From NCBI RefSeq assembly GCF_932276165.1, contig NC_063983.1, positions 6,579,501 to 6,643,500 of the forward strand: DNA of 64,000 nt. Direction: 5' to 3'. The notes under the pieces are model-generated. The model saw nothing but the letters and a program-made list of their open reading frames with translations, ran no database searches and was not told the origin of the DNA. The stretch is from Plutella xylostella (lineage: Eukaryota > Arthropoda > Insecta > Lepidoptera > Plutellidae). The position numbers were made by a program, and so were the translations under genes. Positions within the stretch are counted from its first letter, which is position 1. Each line of letters opens with the position of its first letter. Shown here piece by piece: positions 11,055-23,161 of the stretch.

Positions 11055-13073
11055 GGGCAGTTCTTCTTTTTAACCTACATAACTTAGTCTCCATCAATTG
11101 TGAAGAAAAAATCATGAGTTTTACAAATAGTTATTTATTTATTTATATTTCAGCGTGCATTGTACTAAAAACACAACGGCTGTGCACGTTTACAAAAATA
11201 TAAATTTATATTTTTGTATTTAAAATTACGTTACAGAGTGGTAAATCCGCGTGACAGAGGAGTATTTCATACGAATCTTGGCTGTCTCCCGCCACTTCAT
11301 CCTGCGCATATTCGATAATGTTACAAAAAATATATATGACAACATAAAATATAAAAATTTATTTAAACTCCAGAAGATATTACCTATTTAGTAAAACAAA
11401 ATATATATTTTTAAATGATTTCTAAAATATTTAAAAAAAATGTTGAAAATTTGTCTCTTACTACCTAATGTTTTAGTAGTAACATTCTGTCACGTAGGTT
11501 GCCATTTAAAATATTTGTTTGAGCCACTCGTCCTTATTGCTATCGATCTGAGTTTAAGGTCTCCTTTTCCCCTTGGTAAGATTTCCCCTTTGAGATCCAG
11601 ACACCGCGTATCGGCCACCCGCAAAGTGTGACAGGAGGTGCGTGTGTTTATTCGGCGACAGCTTCGTCACGTAGGTAATTGTTAAAATAAAATACAATGA
11701 AATTATTATTTTGTTATTTACTCATTGGTAATATAACAATTACTTTGAAATCAACATGTGAATATTACACTTTATGTTACTGTTTAAATGCTAATCGACT
11801 TTGCAACACATTTTACCCCTCTGTCACACGACAAATCTGTCACATTCTTACCAAACACTCCAACCTGAGAATATTCATCAAAGAAAAATTGAAGAGAAAC
11901 TATACGTTTTGGTTAAAGTACGAAGCGAAAGCAACGTCCAATACACTTGCGCTTCATTAATAAAAAGTTTCGTTAGTGAAAAAGCTAATTTCGTGCTATT
12001 GTTCTCAAGAACAGACGATGAATGTGGTAGACTGTTTAATATGGTGGAGAATGATTTATCGGATGTTTGATGATAACATTAAAGTCCTTCCAGCTTCTAA
12101 GGTAATTAAAAAAGGAAAGAGTATTTTTTTCAATTTCTAAGAGCCACTGCTGTATTTTCGAAATATGGCTGATTAAAACTTTAACAAATTACGTAATTTT
12201 CATTATGTTACTTAAATTTTAGGTTGCCGAAAATATTAATTGTGCAGATAAACATTATTTTATGTAGTTGGAACAAATTTGTCCTTTAAGTTCCTGAAAT
12301 ACGGATATTTCACTCCCCAGAGGTTCTCAAGTGTGATTTCATTAGTTATACTAATAATAAAGATATCTCCAGTAAATTTTTTGACTAACTTGAAACCATA
12401 ATGATTTATATGTAAGTTACTAAATTATTATTTTTAAATAAAACTGTTTTATTTCAAAAAGCTGCCGCATATTTAATAGAATAACAACTATGTCACATCG
12501 TATACCACTCTGTAACGATTGGTGTCTCCTGGTAGTCAACTTATTTTTGGTCGTTTATATGTTATGTTATAAATAGTGCAACTTTGGAAAAATCATATTA
12601 AATTTAGTCATTGATATTAACGTCTATGCTGTTAATTTTTTACTGTAATTAGTAGCGAAAAAATATTTATAGCAAAAACAAGCTTCATTTTAGCTGAAAT
12701 TGTGACAGAGTGGTAATAACTACTTAATAAATATTTTGTTATTACTAAAAATCCATTCTTTCATATGTTTTCTAAAATGGTATTTTGTTTATTAACGTAT
12801 CAAAAAAGTTTCATTTTAGTCGACGAAGACTATTTCGTTAAAATAAAATAAAAGATTCTGTGACGAAGGTGTAATTTTCTTTGCCTTATCCACGTATTAT
12901 GTTCTGAAAATCTTGAAAAAATACTTAAACTTCGCGGCCAACCACCTTTTTCGATAGAATAGAAATGTAGCTATCATAAAAATTATAAGAGTTCACCAAA
13001 AAGCTAAAGTTATTTTTTTCAAATTCGGGATAATTTTTTGTCCATTATGTAGGTTAAAAAGAAGAACTGCCCA
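11055..13073. mobile_element. 2.0 kb element with 28-bp perfect TIRs, unclassified
   Basis: The sequence beginning GGGCAGTTCTTCTTTTTAAC at 11055-11082 recurs exactly, reverse-complemented, at 13046-13073. Both ends are bounded by AGGT, a possible 4-bp target duplication. The inside is AT-rich with no transposase-like ORF. The longest ORFs (about 87-89 codons near 11697-12070) are unrecognised and overlap in two frames. Variants of a TGTGACAGAGTGGTAA-type motif recur inside on both strands, near 11233, 11255, 11817, 11840, 12497, 12705 and 12860. They may be transposase binding sites. It looks like a non-autonomous DNA transposon; the superfamily cannot be set from these ends. Confidence 0.7.
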
Positions 13074-13712
13074 GGTATGTAATCGAAACTCCAATGTATT
13101 TTTTTGGAATTTAATAAAGGGACAACAATTAGTAACTAATCTTCATATTTTTTTTCAGCACCCAATGTAAACAGTACCTATATGTACTATATACCTACCT
13201 GTCATAATATTAGTTATCGACATTCATATAATTTGAACTGTTATAACAGCTCATACAACATTTAAAAACAGTCAAAACAACAACGTAATAATGAAAGGAA
13301 CGTGTGTCTACAAGGCTATCCGGTCGGTACAATTTCGAATAAACCCATAGATATCGTTTAAGATATCGAAAGTATGCGAATTAACGACACTACTGATTGC
13401 GAATGCCATTTGAGGTTAAGCATCGGCGCAGGCGCAGAACTAAGTGCTTGTTGCGATCTCTCAAAGATTAACTTCTGACAGATGTGTTGAACGTTTGACA
13501 ATAGTTGGGTAGTTTAAGTTTTTCCAAACTCTCAAAAGAAAACTCGACGGCTGCTTGATAGAGGCAATGTGAAATACCTAGTAGGTAATATAGAAATAAA
13601 AGTATTTTCACATTTTAATTTAGCCATAACATTTTATTTTTACTTTATAAAAAAAAAATGATGTTGGTGCGGTGACAAAGTAATCTGAAGAAATATGGCA
13701 CCAACTTCAAAA

Positions 13713-14304
13713 AAAACCGGCCAAGTGCGAGTCGGGCTCGCGCACAAAGGGTTCCGTAGCAGCAAAATTACAGTTAAATCAACCTATCTCAAAAACTATA
13801 AGAGATACTTTGATCAAACCAAAAATCGTTGAAAGAGTTAATTAGCATGCATCACCTCTATTTTTTTTAGAATTTTATACCCCGTAGTTATAAAAATAGA
13901 GGGGGGGGGACATACTTTTTACGACTTTGAGAGCTGATATCTCAAAAACCGTTCACTTTAAGAAAAACATTTTTCTTAAAGTGAACGAAAAAGTTTAGAA
14001 AACTTTATATCATTTTAAAAGACCTTTCCATTGATACCCCACACGGGTATGTACATCGAAAAAAAAATATTCATCCCTCAGTTACATGTATGGGGGGCCC
14101 CACCCCCAATTCTTTTTTTTACTATTTAGTGTCATATTTTTGTAGCGGTTCATACAACACATATTCCCATCAAATTTCATCACTGTAGTACTTATAGTTT
14201 CCGAGTAAATCGGCTGTGACAGACGGACAGACGGACAGACGGACAGACGGACATGACGAAACTATAAGGGTTCCGTTTTTGCTATTTTGGCTACGGAACC
14301 CTAA
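13713..14304. repeat. GGGTTCCGTAGC-type interspersed repeat
   Basis: Begins with ACCGGCCAAGTGCGAGTCGG. It has AAGGGTTCCGTAGC at 13747-13760 and the inverted GCTACGGAACCCT near 14290-14302. Inside are a hairpin (GTTCACTTTAAG and its complement, 13952-13988) and a GACAGACG microsatellite at 14217-14256. This arrangement is a familiar lepidopteran dispersed repeat. A shorter diverged relative lies at 63530-63675. It is non-coding. Confidence 0.65.
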
Positions 14305-14389
14305 AAAGAGCAGTTCCTGCTTAGGTATATTTGTACTGTCACATACGAGTAGAATTTGTGTAATCCATAAATTATTTCTTACATTTTAG

Positions 14390-15165
14390 TGGTTTTTTGA
14401 AGTCGGTTTTTTAATTTTTTTAATTATTATTTTATTTTATAGTTTTTAGTTTATTTGCAATAATTTTCAATCAAAAATAAGGTGTAAATGATACCAAAAA
14501 GTCCTACTAATCAATACGAATCATTCAAGCCTAAACACGAAGTAGTTGCTATATACCGTTGAGGAGTTCCCCTAACTGCCTTCCGTTTCCATCATCAGAT
14601 CAGCTCAAGGTCACCATCATATTTTAAAAAAAAACACGCACTCACGCCTTGTACTAATGTACTCCCTTGCGGGGTAGGCAGAGGTGCATTGCTGCACCCA
14701 CTTTTCGCCAGAGTGTATGTTAGTCCCAATGTAATAGGGGGCGGGCCTATTGCCATTTTACGGGCACATCCAAGACCCGAGAACAAATATCTGTGTTTAA
14801 ACAAATATCTGCCCCAGCCGGGAATCGAACCCGGGACCATCGGCTCAGTAGTCAGGGTCACTAACCACTACGCCATTCGGTCGTCAAATTTTATTGTTAT
14901 AAGAACTATATTTACGTTCTTAATTTCATTAGAATCGGTTAATATGTGTCCAAAATGGAAATTCATACCCTGTTTTTACCCCTTTACCCACCCTTGGGGG
15001 TGAGATAAAATTCTGAAAAAAAAATGGGACTACCTGGGAGCTCAACCTAATACAACTAAAAAAGAATTTTCAAAATCGGTTCATAAACGGCGGAGTAATC
15101 GGTGAACATACATTAAAAATTCCGACGAATTGAGAACCTCCTCCTTTTTTTGAAGTCGGTTAAAA
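14390..15165. mobile_element. GAAGTCGGTT-ended repeat, copy 1, split by a SINE
   Basis: Aligns along its length with 37126-37617, apart from a SINE inserted at 14627-14887. Both copies share CCTACTAATCAATACGAATC, GAGGAGTTCCC, GGTTAATATGTGTCC and the closing TTTTTTTGAAGTCGGTTA. It is non-coding. The ends carry ACCGACTTC/GAAGTCGGT, which suggests a TIR element, but the left border of this copy is disturbed. Confidence 0.65.
14627..14887 (-). mobile_element. tRNA-derived SINE, family 1
   Basis: Read on the - strand, the head has an A-box (TGGCGTAGTGGTTAGTG) and a B-box (GGTTCGATTCC). The body then runs through CAGATATTTG, CTCGGGTCTTGGATGTGC and GGGCGGG-type blocks to a tail at the low-coordinate end. 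ATTTTA flanks both sides. The sister repeat at 37126-37617 has an empty site at this point, which confirms insertion. Confidence 0.8.
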
Positions 15166-16502
15166 ATGTATACAAAACACGGTACCAAAATACAAAGTTA
15201 GAAATAGATAAGTATACAAAAACAGGCTTATTTTCAAACAGCCATTTTTCCATCTTCTTCCTTTTATGGGTGGAGAACTGAGGTAAACATACGAAACTAT
15301 TTCAAACTACTTTTCAATTTCACTGTACCCACTTAGAAATTTCACATTCACCATCGTCTATTCCCATCGCAAAATACACATCTATGCCCATCAACCGTGT
15401 GTCCTATCTACATATTCCCACATATTTGCCCATAGCCCACGCACAGTTATCGCGCTGCCAGCTGACAGTTATAGCGTCGCGCTCGCGATACCAGCTAGAT
15501 TACTGACCGCACACGAAGCGGGCACCAGACATGTGGATACCTTTGCTGTACCAATTTGCATATTACAAAGCCCTAAACTTGTGACGGCTGTGCGAAGATG
15601 GGACTCTACGATTTTGTAATGTTGTGTTGGACTGTGTTTAGATTGAAGCTAGAGTTATAATTATACGTAGTACGAAAATATCTGTAAACATTGATTGAAT
15701 AAGAAGTCGGTTAAAAAGAAGGTATGTATAGATGCAAGGAAAGGTTTTTACGTATCAAACTAAACGAATTAACGAAATATGAAGAAATAAAAAAGCATAA
15801 TGTCACCAAAGCAAGTTGGCTCTGCAAAACACTCTCCTCAGTGACTGATCCGTCGGATCTCGATACAAGGCGTTGGGCGGGGCCGGCCGTCGCTCCGCCC
15901 ACGGGCGTGAAAAGCTGATTCACGATTGGTCTACGTATTTTCTACTCTCGCTAACCCCTACCGCTAGCGTAGAAAGAGGAAGAATGCAATCGATTCGAAG
16001 CCTGAATGCTCTTTTATGTAGAATGTGTAATTGTTCAATTAAACGACTAGCTTTGTTACAGGCCTCGCTATCTTGAACCAAAATAGCCATTGTAATTTAC
16101 GAGTATAAAAGTGAATTAGACTTCTTTAGCTGTGTTTGGCCCTGTCTCGGTGGTAGTTAAACTTTTAAAACCTCGTAAACTGAGCTCAATAAATGACGGT
16201 CTAAGATAGATCGCTTACAAGGTTTTGGGTTAATACGCAGTAAGTGAAAGACAGATGGCTAAAGTACGAAATCCTATCTATATAAAGATTAAAAAACCCA
16301 CGCTGTAAAATTTTCGTATTCATAGTCTGACGTCAAAAATTCACCCACTTTTATACCTAAGTACCTACTTAAGTCTGTTAGAACAAAATTAAATGGTCAC
16401 TTCATGCTAATGAATTAATTCATACTCATTACATCCTATGGAAAGTACCTAGAGGAAGCTATGGATTTATCCAATGGGATTCAGGAATCGCCACTTAGAA
16501 AT
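15166..16502. other. Intergenic; no gene seen
   Basis: No gene recognised. There is another GAAGTCGGTTAAAAA end-like fragment near 15701-15718 and a GC-rich patch at about 15870-15910. Confidence 0.55.
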
Positions 16503-16650
16503 CTTGCGCTTAGTTGCAGAAAGGGACTTTAAGCTAATGTCGACCTTAAATGTATAGCTGCCTTGCTTTGACAGTATACGGATAGAAAGAGACGGACATA
16601 GATTTAATGACGACATTAGGCTAATGTTCCTTTCTGCAACTCAGCGTTAG
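16503..16650. mobile_element. Foldback MITE
   Basis: GCGCTTAGTTGCAGAAAGG with AAGCTAATGTCG on the left is matched by CGACATTAGGCTAATG and CCTTTCTGCAACTCAGCG on the right. The inverted arms are about 45 bp with a few mismatches around a central spacer. It is non-coding. The target duplication is not clear. Confidence 0.65.
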
Positions 16651-16909
16651 CTGGTCTATAGCTGTTTGTCATATTATAGTAATAATAGCTCAGCTACAAT
16701 ATCTAATGCTGTTGAAAATGTATCAATGTTTACATTTATTGGTAACAAATCTACTAGTAAGCTGACTAACAGTGAAATATAGTTATCACGTTTACTAGAT
16801 TTAACATAGCAAAACGGCTCAAATAAAATGGTACCTAACTACTGTAAATAAATTTTATGTGGTCTTACATTTTGTCGATGAAATGGTTGAATTAGTACCT
16901 ACCTAAATT

Positions 16910-17245
16910 AGAGCGGTGGTAGCTCAGTCGGGTAAGCGCCCGCTTCTCACGCAAGAGATGCGGGTTCGATCCCGGCGCTGACATGTACCAATGAGTTCTT
17001 TTAACTTAAGTACAATGTATACCATCGCTCTTACGGTGAAGGAAAACATCGTGAGGAAACCTGCATATCTAGATTTAGCACATCTAGATATGTGAACCCA
17101 CCAACCCGCAGTGGACCAGCGTGGTGGGAAATGGTCCAAGCTTAGGAAGGCAGTTTAGACCTTGGGGATATGCACAAAGGTTCCACTCGAGAGAGCCAGG
17201 TGCAGGTACTTACACCCCCACAGAGAATAGAATAGAATAGAATAG
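16910..17245 (+). mobile_element. tRNA-derived SINE, family 2
   Basis: The head reads GTAGCTCAGTCGGGTAAGCG (A-box region) and GGTTCGATCCC (B-box), and the 3' end is a short AGAAT-type repeat. A perfect 10-bp target duplication, TACCTAAATT, lies at 16900-16909 and 17246-17255. It is 336 bp. A near-identical copy is at 38376-38707 and a decayed one at 8744. The head could be mistaken for a real tRNA gene, but the long conserved body and the duplication show it is a SINE. Confidence 0.85.
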
Positions 17246-17279
17246 TACCTAAATTTATAATAAGTTCAAAGAAACAGTT

Positions 17280-17488
17280 CCACTTACAAAATGCAGACAC
17301 CAAATGGCGTCAATTTTTTTTAACATTTAAAAGGAATTATGAACAACCATTTATGTTTTTAGTTGGTAATATTCTGATGCGCCGATAAATGCACTTAAAT
17401 ATTGCAGAAGGTGTCATTTAGTTAGTTTTTTCTGTTTCGGTGTAATTTGGTTATTTTCTGAATGGAACTTTTCCATTGCCTGTGAGTG
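17280..17488. mobile_element. MITE family A, one clear end
   Basis: The right end GGAACTTTTCCATTGCCTGTGAGTG followed by TA matches family A. Internal GCAGAAGGTGTCATTTAG matches the 9162 copy in reverse orientation. The opposite end was not found, so this is a truncated or decayed copy. Confidence 0.55.
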
Positions 17489-17576
17489 TATTAGGTATTA
17501 TAATATTAGGGATTGTCTTTTGCAGGGCAACCACCTCACATTGTTTTTACAATCTGACTAGGTTATTTTATATTAC

Positions 17577-17838
17577 ACACACACACGCACTCACGCCTTG
17601 TACTAATGTACTCCCTTGTGGGGTAGGCAGAGGTGCATTGCTGCACCCACTTTTCGTCATAGTGTTATGTTAGTCCCAATGTAATAGGGGGCGGGCCTAT
17701 TGCCATTTTACGGGCACATCCAAGACCCGAGAACAAATATCTGTGTTTAAACAAATATCTGCCCCAGCCGGGAATCGAACCCGGGATCATCGGCTCAGTA
17801 GTCAGGGTCACTAACCACTACGCCATTCGGTCGTCAAT
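17577..17838 (-). mobile_element. tRNA-derived SINE, family 1
   Basis: Nearly identical to the 14627 copy, with the same A- and B-boxes on the - strand. It is framed by a perfect 12-bp target duplication ATTTTATATTAC at 17565-17576 and 17839-17850, which fixes its borders exactly. High similarity between the two copies suggests recent spread. Confidence 0.85.
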
Positions 17839-17850
17839 ATTTTATATTAC

Positions 17851-19344
17851 CTGGATAGGTACTCAGGCAGACTGAAATAGTTTCCACAATTTGTATTCCA
17901 AACTACTCGTAACCTAGAACATGTGGAATTCCTTCGACGAGAGTACACCGGAAAGCACTTAACCTAGGAATGTCCTTTAGGTGCCAAGTTCCCTGTAGTT
18001 AGGATAAATAAGTGACAGGTTATTATGCTATTGACGCTCAATGTTAACTTAGGTAAGCTAATAGTTCAACATTTTAAAGATTGGGTAAAATCATTTTTTT
18101 TATTTTACTGCGAAAATGAGTACCCAATTAGCCATACTTATACACTTGTTCACGTAGGAGGCTCAATTATGAATCAGACTTATTACTTACATAACTTTTT
18201 TACGATTAATAATTTCACGAATATGAAAATAATCGTAGGTTAACTGAAACTATGAATTAAACCGTCCGTATACATTATGTTCATAATTGAATATACCCAT
18301 TGAGTATTTTTCTATAATTGCCTTTATTTTCCGAGGTCCGATTTCTATGAATGGTCACTAATTAAAAAACAACAAAAAGAAACCGAATCCAAACAACATT
18401 CTACAACTTTACTGACCTTATAGGTATATCCAATTAAAAACAAAAACTTAATATCCGAAACCAAAATACATACATAGGTAGGTTTAGTTATACATAATAT
18501 CGAAATTAACAGACCAATCTTGAAACTTTACCTACGTGCAGTACAATGGGAGAGTCAGCACAAAAGTCTACATAAATAAAAATACTATTTTATTTAAATC
18601 CTCAAAAAGATAGCTACACAATTTTTAAAAAAAATATTGAATATCAATATCAACTGCTTCAATGTATGGATAAAATAAAATAAAAGCTCTGCTATTAATG
18701 AATGTCATTAAAGTCCCAAAAATAATAATAGACAGATTGTGTAATAATGTAAGTAATATTATAATATCAATACTAACTAACCCTTTTATACAGTACAGTA
18801 AATAGACAGGTGCACGTCAGTATTTAAATTCTCTTTGGGCAGGTGTTTAGGATTAGTTTTTTAAGTCTTATTCTATTTCATTCATACTTTCGCATGCTGT
18901 CTGTACCCACCGCTGAACCTGCGTGGTACATCTATGTACTCACCAATCACTTACACTCCCACCACACACATTTTAGTGACCCGTTACTAATCTTGAAAAA
19001 CGAACGTCAGAAAATGTTTTTTAAGGATTCGCCGGTAAATCATTTTATCGTTGTAATGGGTTTTACTGTTATTGACGTATTGTATTAAACAAACGTCATC
19101 ATTATACGATTATTTGAAGCAATTAGCGTCATAAGTATTATAATATTTATCAAGTTTGCATAGGTTTACGTAAAAATTGCATGTATAGGTATCATGAAGC
19201 GACAGAAGGCATAGGTAAATATATTAAGTTTTCCTAAAATAAAATAAATAAATAAATAAATAAATATGTAGCTTACGATGACACCTCTGACACTTCGAGC
19301 ATTGCAGTCGTCAGCGTATGAATGAAAGTAGGTCACTTCATATA
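17851..19344. other. Intergenic; no gene seen
   Basis: AT-rich DNA without a supported feature, apart from an AAAT microsatellite near 19240-19264. Confidence 0.55.
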
Positions 19345-19446
19345 CAGAGTGTTGCAAAAACGTTGACATTCTGATTTCATTTCCGGGCTTAGATAACATG
19401 CTGCAAACGTAGATTTCGGCTTAGCATACTTTTTTGCAACACCTTG
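19345..19446. mobile_element. TA-flanked MITE, family B
   Basis: The ends CAGAGTGTTGCAAAAA and TTTTTGCAACACCTTG are inverted repeats, bounded by TA (19343-19344 and 19447-19448). The sister copy at 29845-29970 shares the inner GGCTTA, CATGCTGCA and TTTCGGCTTAG blocks. It is a short non-coding Tc1/mariner-type MITE. Confidence 0.7.
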
Positions 19447-19486
19447 TAAGTATATTATGTAGTTTACAGCCGTGTATTCCTTTACC

Positions 19487-19922
19487 CACCTACATATTGC
19501 AAGCTTAACTTCTTATCCACGGAACCACGAGTAAACTACAGAACCCCGACTCCTACAAACACCTTAACCACACATTTTTAATTTCCACACATCGACTGCC
19601 ATTAGAGCCTAGAGCACGCGCTCGGCACGCCCTCAGAAGAATGGTCACCTACATATCATATTGCAAGCTCATACTACGGAACCCCGAGTGTCATCAACCA
19701 TCACAGATTATATTTTTAATTTCCACACACATCGTCTGCCATTTGAGCCTAGAGTACGCGCTCGGCAGAATGGCCCTCAGAAAAATGGTCACCTATATAT
19801 TGCAAGCTTATACTACGGAACCCTGACTTCCACCAACCACCTTCACCACACATTTTTAATTTCCACACATCGTCTGCCATTAGAGCCTAGCACGCGCTCG
19901 GCACGCCCTCAGAAGAATGCTC
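19487..19922. repeat. Three tandem copies of a ~145-bp unit
   Basis: Units start at about 19487, 19646 and 19790, each with CACCTA.ATATTGCAAGCT, a C-rich block near CACACATTTTTAATTTCCAC, CATCG.CTGCCATT.GAGCCTAG and CGCGCTCGGCA...CCTCAGAA. Unit lengths are about 159, 144 and 133. The copies differ by small indels, so this is a local duplication rather than a fresh satellite array. Confidence 0.8.
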
Positions 19923-19924
19923 AC

Positions 19925-22236
19925 AGTAAATATTGACGTCTTCCCCATTGTCCCGCGGCGGTGCGGAGTAAAGGTTATCTTATCATGTGTTTGCCCGCAA
20001 ATAAAACTGTTTGAGCCACGGCGCTCGGGCGTCTGACAAAGCGATGGTACTTATTTAGATTTGGAGCTAAGTATTTGTGTGCTCTGTTGATACTTTTTTG
20101 GTTTGTATTTTAAGTGAGTATTTTTTTGTTTAATTTTATACCTAGTTAAGTAAGTATCTAATCTCTTGATAAATAACTTTCGTCCATTGCTGGACATGAG
20201 CAATATGCTGCTGCGAAGGAGTGCTAACAACCTTACAATATGTCTTCGTCGATGACTCTCTACCACCATATAAATAACAGAACCAGAAGTGACGTTGCGA
20301 GACGTTCTGTGGGGTTACCACCACCGAACATATACATAACCACTCTCCTGTCAAATCTGACGTAACTTATATGGATCTGACAGATGTTTGACAGCCGAGC
20401 GACTCTGCTTAAGGATTGCTCAGTACTAATGTGTCGGTGGTGGTACGGTATCTGAGCTGCAACATAGTGTCGATGGCAGCCAATTGGCACCTTAAGATCT
20501 ATTGAAATTTGAAGCGGTATCGCTAGACTTTAGGCTCTGATATGAATCTACCACCTAGCACGTTGTCCAAGCTGGAGGGCGTCCCACACAGCATTTTTAT
20601 AGACGCGGCCTCAATCGTTGCCTTATTTTATTTCCAGAATCAATAAACAGCGATCCTCTGCCTTAAAAATGCTGCCAAGTAGTCCGATTGCCCTTAAATC
20701 TCCATAAACTAAGAGCCTTCAAGTAGGCAGGCAGAATTTATGAGTTTATGGCGGCCATTGAGTCAGGACTCGTCCTTCATTAACGACTTTATTCAAAATG
20801 TTCAGACCACCTTTTATGCGATCGTTACTTTTGAAGTATTCCCAACTGATTCCTTTATATGTCTGAGGAAAAAATTGGGTTAGTGATCCCGTAAAATAAA
20901 TGTAATGAAATAAGAAGACTCGTTGCGAAGAAAACTTACATTAAAATTAAATAACGTAAATACATGCAGAAACATGACATCTGTTTTGTTCGAGGACATT
21001 ATTATAAAAATATAATTGTTATGTGTACATCTTCTAACTTCATATTACTTTGCACAATTGCGCATACCTGAATGGCCTGTTGACAGATAGTTCATATAAT
21101 TGCATTCAGGTTTGATAAACCTTAATGCCTATTAACATTATGCTAAAAACAGATCAATTCATAATAAAATCTTTAACACAACACTCATTCAATATTCATA
21201 ACGAAGCATTTTAATTTTTATAAAATGCATAAAATTACAATTTAAACAATAACATAAATTTCCGACCAAAATCTGCGAATCGCCAAATCAAATCAGTTAA
21301 TTTCCTCCTATAAAGTGTTTTTAAATGCTGCTTGTTTAAAATCAGATTTTAATGTTCTTTATTTTTTTTAAACCGATAAGTACTTAATTTCGATCAGATT
21401 GGGGTTCTACCAAACTGCGTTTATGATGACAAGCTGCCCACAAAAAATAATTACCCTCTAATTTACAAGGGCTTATGCAAAACATATCCAACGTTTCATC
21501 AATACCCAGCACATCTAAGGTAGTTGAATGACCACTAAAATAATGTTTAACGGTTGTTTATTATTTAGGTGTAACCGAAAAAAAAACAAACAGTTGAAGT
21601 TAAAATGTAGCATGATATAAATAAAGCGGGATTTACATAGGCAATAAAAAGTTTAGAAGTCTCAATACTACTTTATTTTTTACATAATATACTTTATCCA
21701 ATTAGATTTGCTAGTAGTGTTAGGACACGTTTTTATGTAATAAACAATTATCAAATTACTGTTACATTACTGCATGACACAGTCCAATGATCAGCGGGCT
21801 TCTTCAACAGTCGGTGCACCATAAAGTCGGGGTTTTGTCGGCCATTAAGGTAGTACGCGAAATTAGTCCATCCTGCCCCTTTATTTGGTTTTAATGCCGA
21901 ATCAGTGTCGTGCGGAGAATTCTAATTGCGAAGGCCATCGATGTATTAAACTCATTTATTTTATTGTTCTAAGCGTTCTCTCGACGACATTCGGCGAAGA
22001 GGACATTAAAATTTGCTATCTTTATTATTTAAGGTGCTTTCTGTCCCACAACTCTTGTTCTTTTTTTCTTCAGCCTCTGTTTTCCCGCAATAAATATGTA
22101 AATAATAGAACATGAATTAATTTTACGTAAGTAGGTACTAAACAGGTATATCGACTTACGTTAAAAATAAAAATATACCAAATGGCAGCGAAACGAAAAA
22201 TTTTGAATAACACCAGCTACTTTGTCTACTTACCTA
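19925..22236. other. Intergenic; no gene seen
   Basis: No gene supported. Around 20170-20500 the sequence is less AT-rich and may be old repeat. The block at 21780-21990 is also GC-richer than its flanks, without a recognisable product. Confidence 0.5.
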
Positions 22237-22343
22237 CACTCACGAGCAATAGTAGCAATGAAAGAGTTCCAGTGACATATATATGACATAATAATAATGT
22301 GGAACGGCAATGGCAGGTGGACCTTTTTCATTGCTCGTGAGTG
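22237..22343. mobile_element. TA-flanked MITE, family A, short copy
   Basis: 107 bp from CACTCACGAGCAAT to ATTGCTCGTGAGTG, with TA at 22235-22236 and 22344-22345. The left arm has a small internal duplication (GCAATAGTAGCAATG). It is non-coding. Confidence 0.75.
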
Positions 22344-23010
22344 TATAATTAGTTATAAGTACCTCATACCTCTTAATAATAACTAAAGATAAAAAGATAA
22401 AAGATAAAATACACTTTATTGCACACAAACAGAAATAGTTTCACAAACATAGAAAAGAAAAATGGTACAATCGGCGGCCTTATTACTAAAAGTAATCTCT
22501 TCCAGACAACCACATTGAAAGGAAATATAAAGTATAAAGAAAGGGGTAACGTGTGACAACTACCTACCGTTATCCAGAAATTTACTATCCAGTTTGAGAC
22601 CAAATATTATAGTTAATCGAGTATATTTTGATAAGCAAAACAGCGGGAAGTAGTATAGTTACAGTTTACCGTAAAATAAGGTAAACCAATACGTTAAGGA
22701 TTATAATCTTTTCATTTTAATCGAATTTCTAAAAATAATGCACATTGAATTTATAATTTCGGTGGCGTTTTGTCGTTGATTAAATTTTATGATGTTATTG
22801 CAGTCTTATTTATGTTAATATTATTAAGTAAAAATTATCAGGAATTCAATTAATTACATGAACAATGATTGATACCTTGTATATGTATATGTATCAATCA
22901 TTGCCTTAACATTTTCAACTATAATTTTATTACTTTATTTGTGAACTTATGCAAGTATGGTCAACAAAAAGACAAAAACCCAACCCAATGACAGTTCTCA
23001 ATCCCAAAAC
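22344..23010. other. Intergenic; no gene seen
   Basis: AT-rich with no supported feature. Confidence 0.55.
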
Positions 23011-23161
23011 TATAGTGCCACAAACTTATCTGTTCCGGTGAGAGCGAACTAAATTGGTCCATACCTCATTACTTACTGTACAAATGAATTTCATATTGAC
23101 ATAGATTATATGGACCAATTTAGTTCGCTCTCACCGGAACAGATAAGTTTGTGGCACTATA
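23011..23161. mobile_element. MITE with perfect 53-bp inverted arms
   Basis: The left arm 23011-23063 (starting TATAGTGCCACAAACTTATC) is matched base for base by the reverse complement of 23109-23161, with a 45-base loop. Taking the outer TA as target duplication gives a 147-bp element, 23013-23159. Perfect arms point to recent insertion or to conversion between the arms. If transcribed it would make a long perfect double-stranded RNA hairpin. Confidence 0.85.

Noticed and set aside
16910..16985. Functional tRNA gene
   Set aside because: It is the head of a SINE with a 10-bp target duplication around a 336-bp unit, and copies recur elsewhere.
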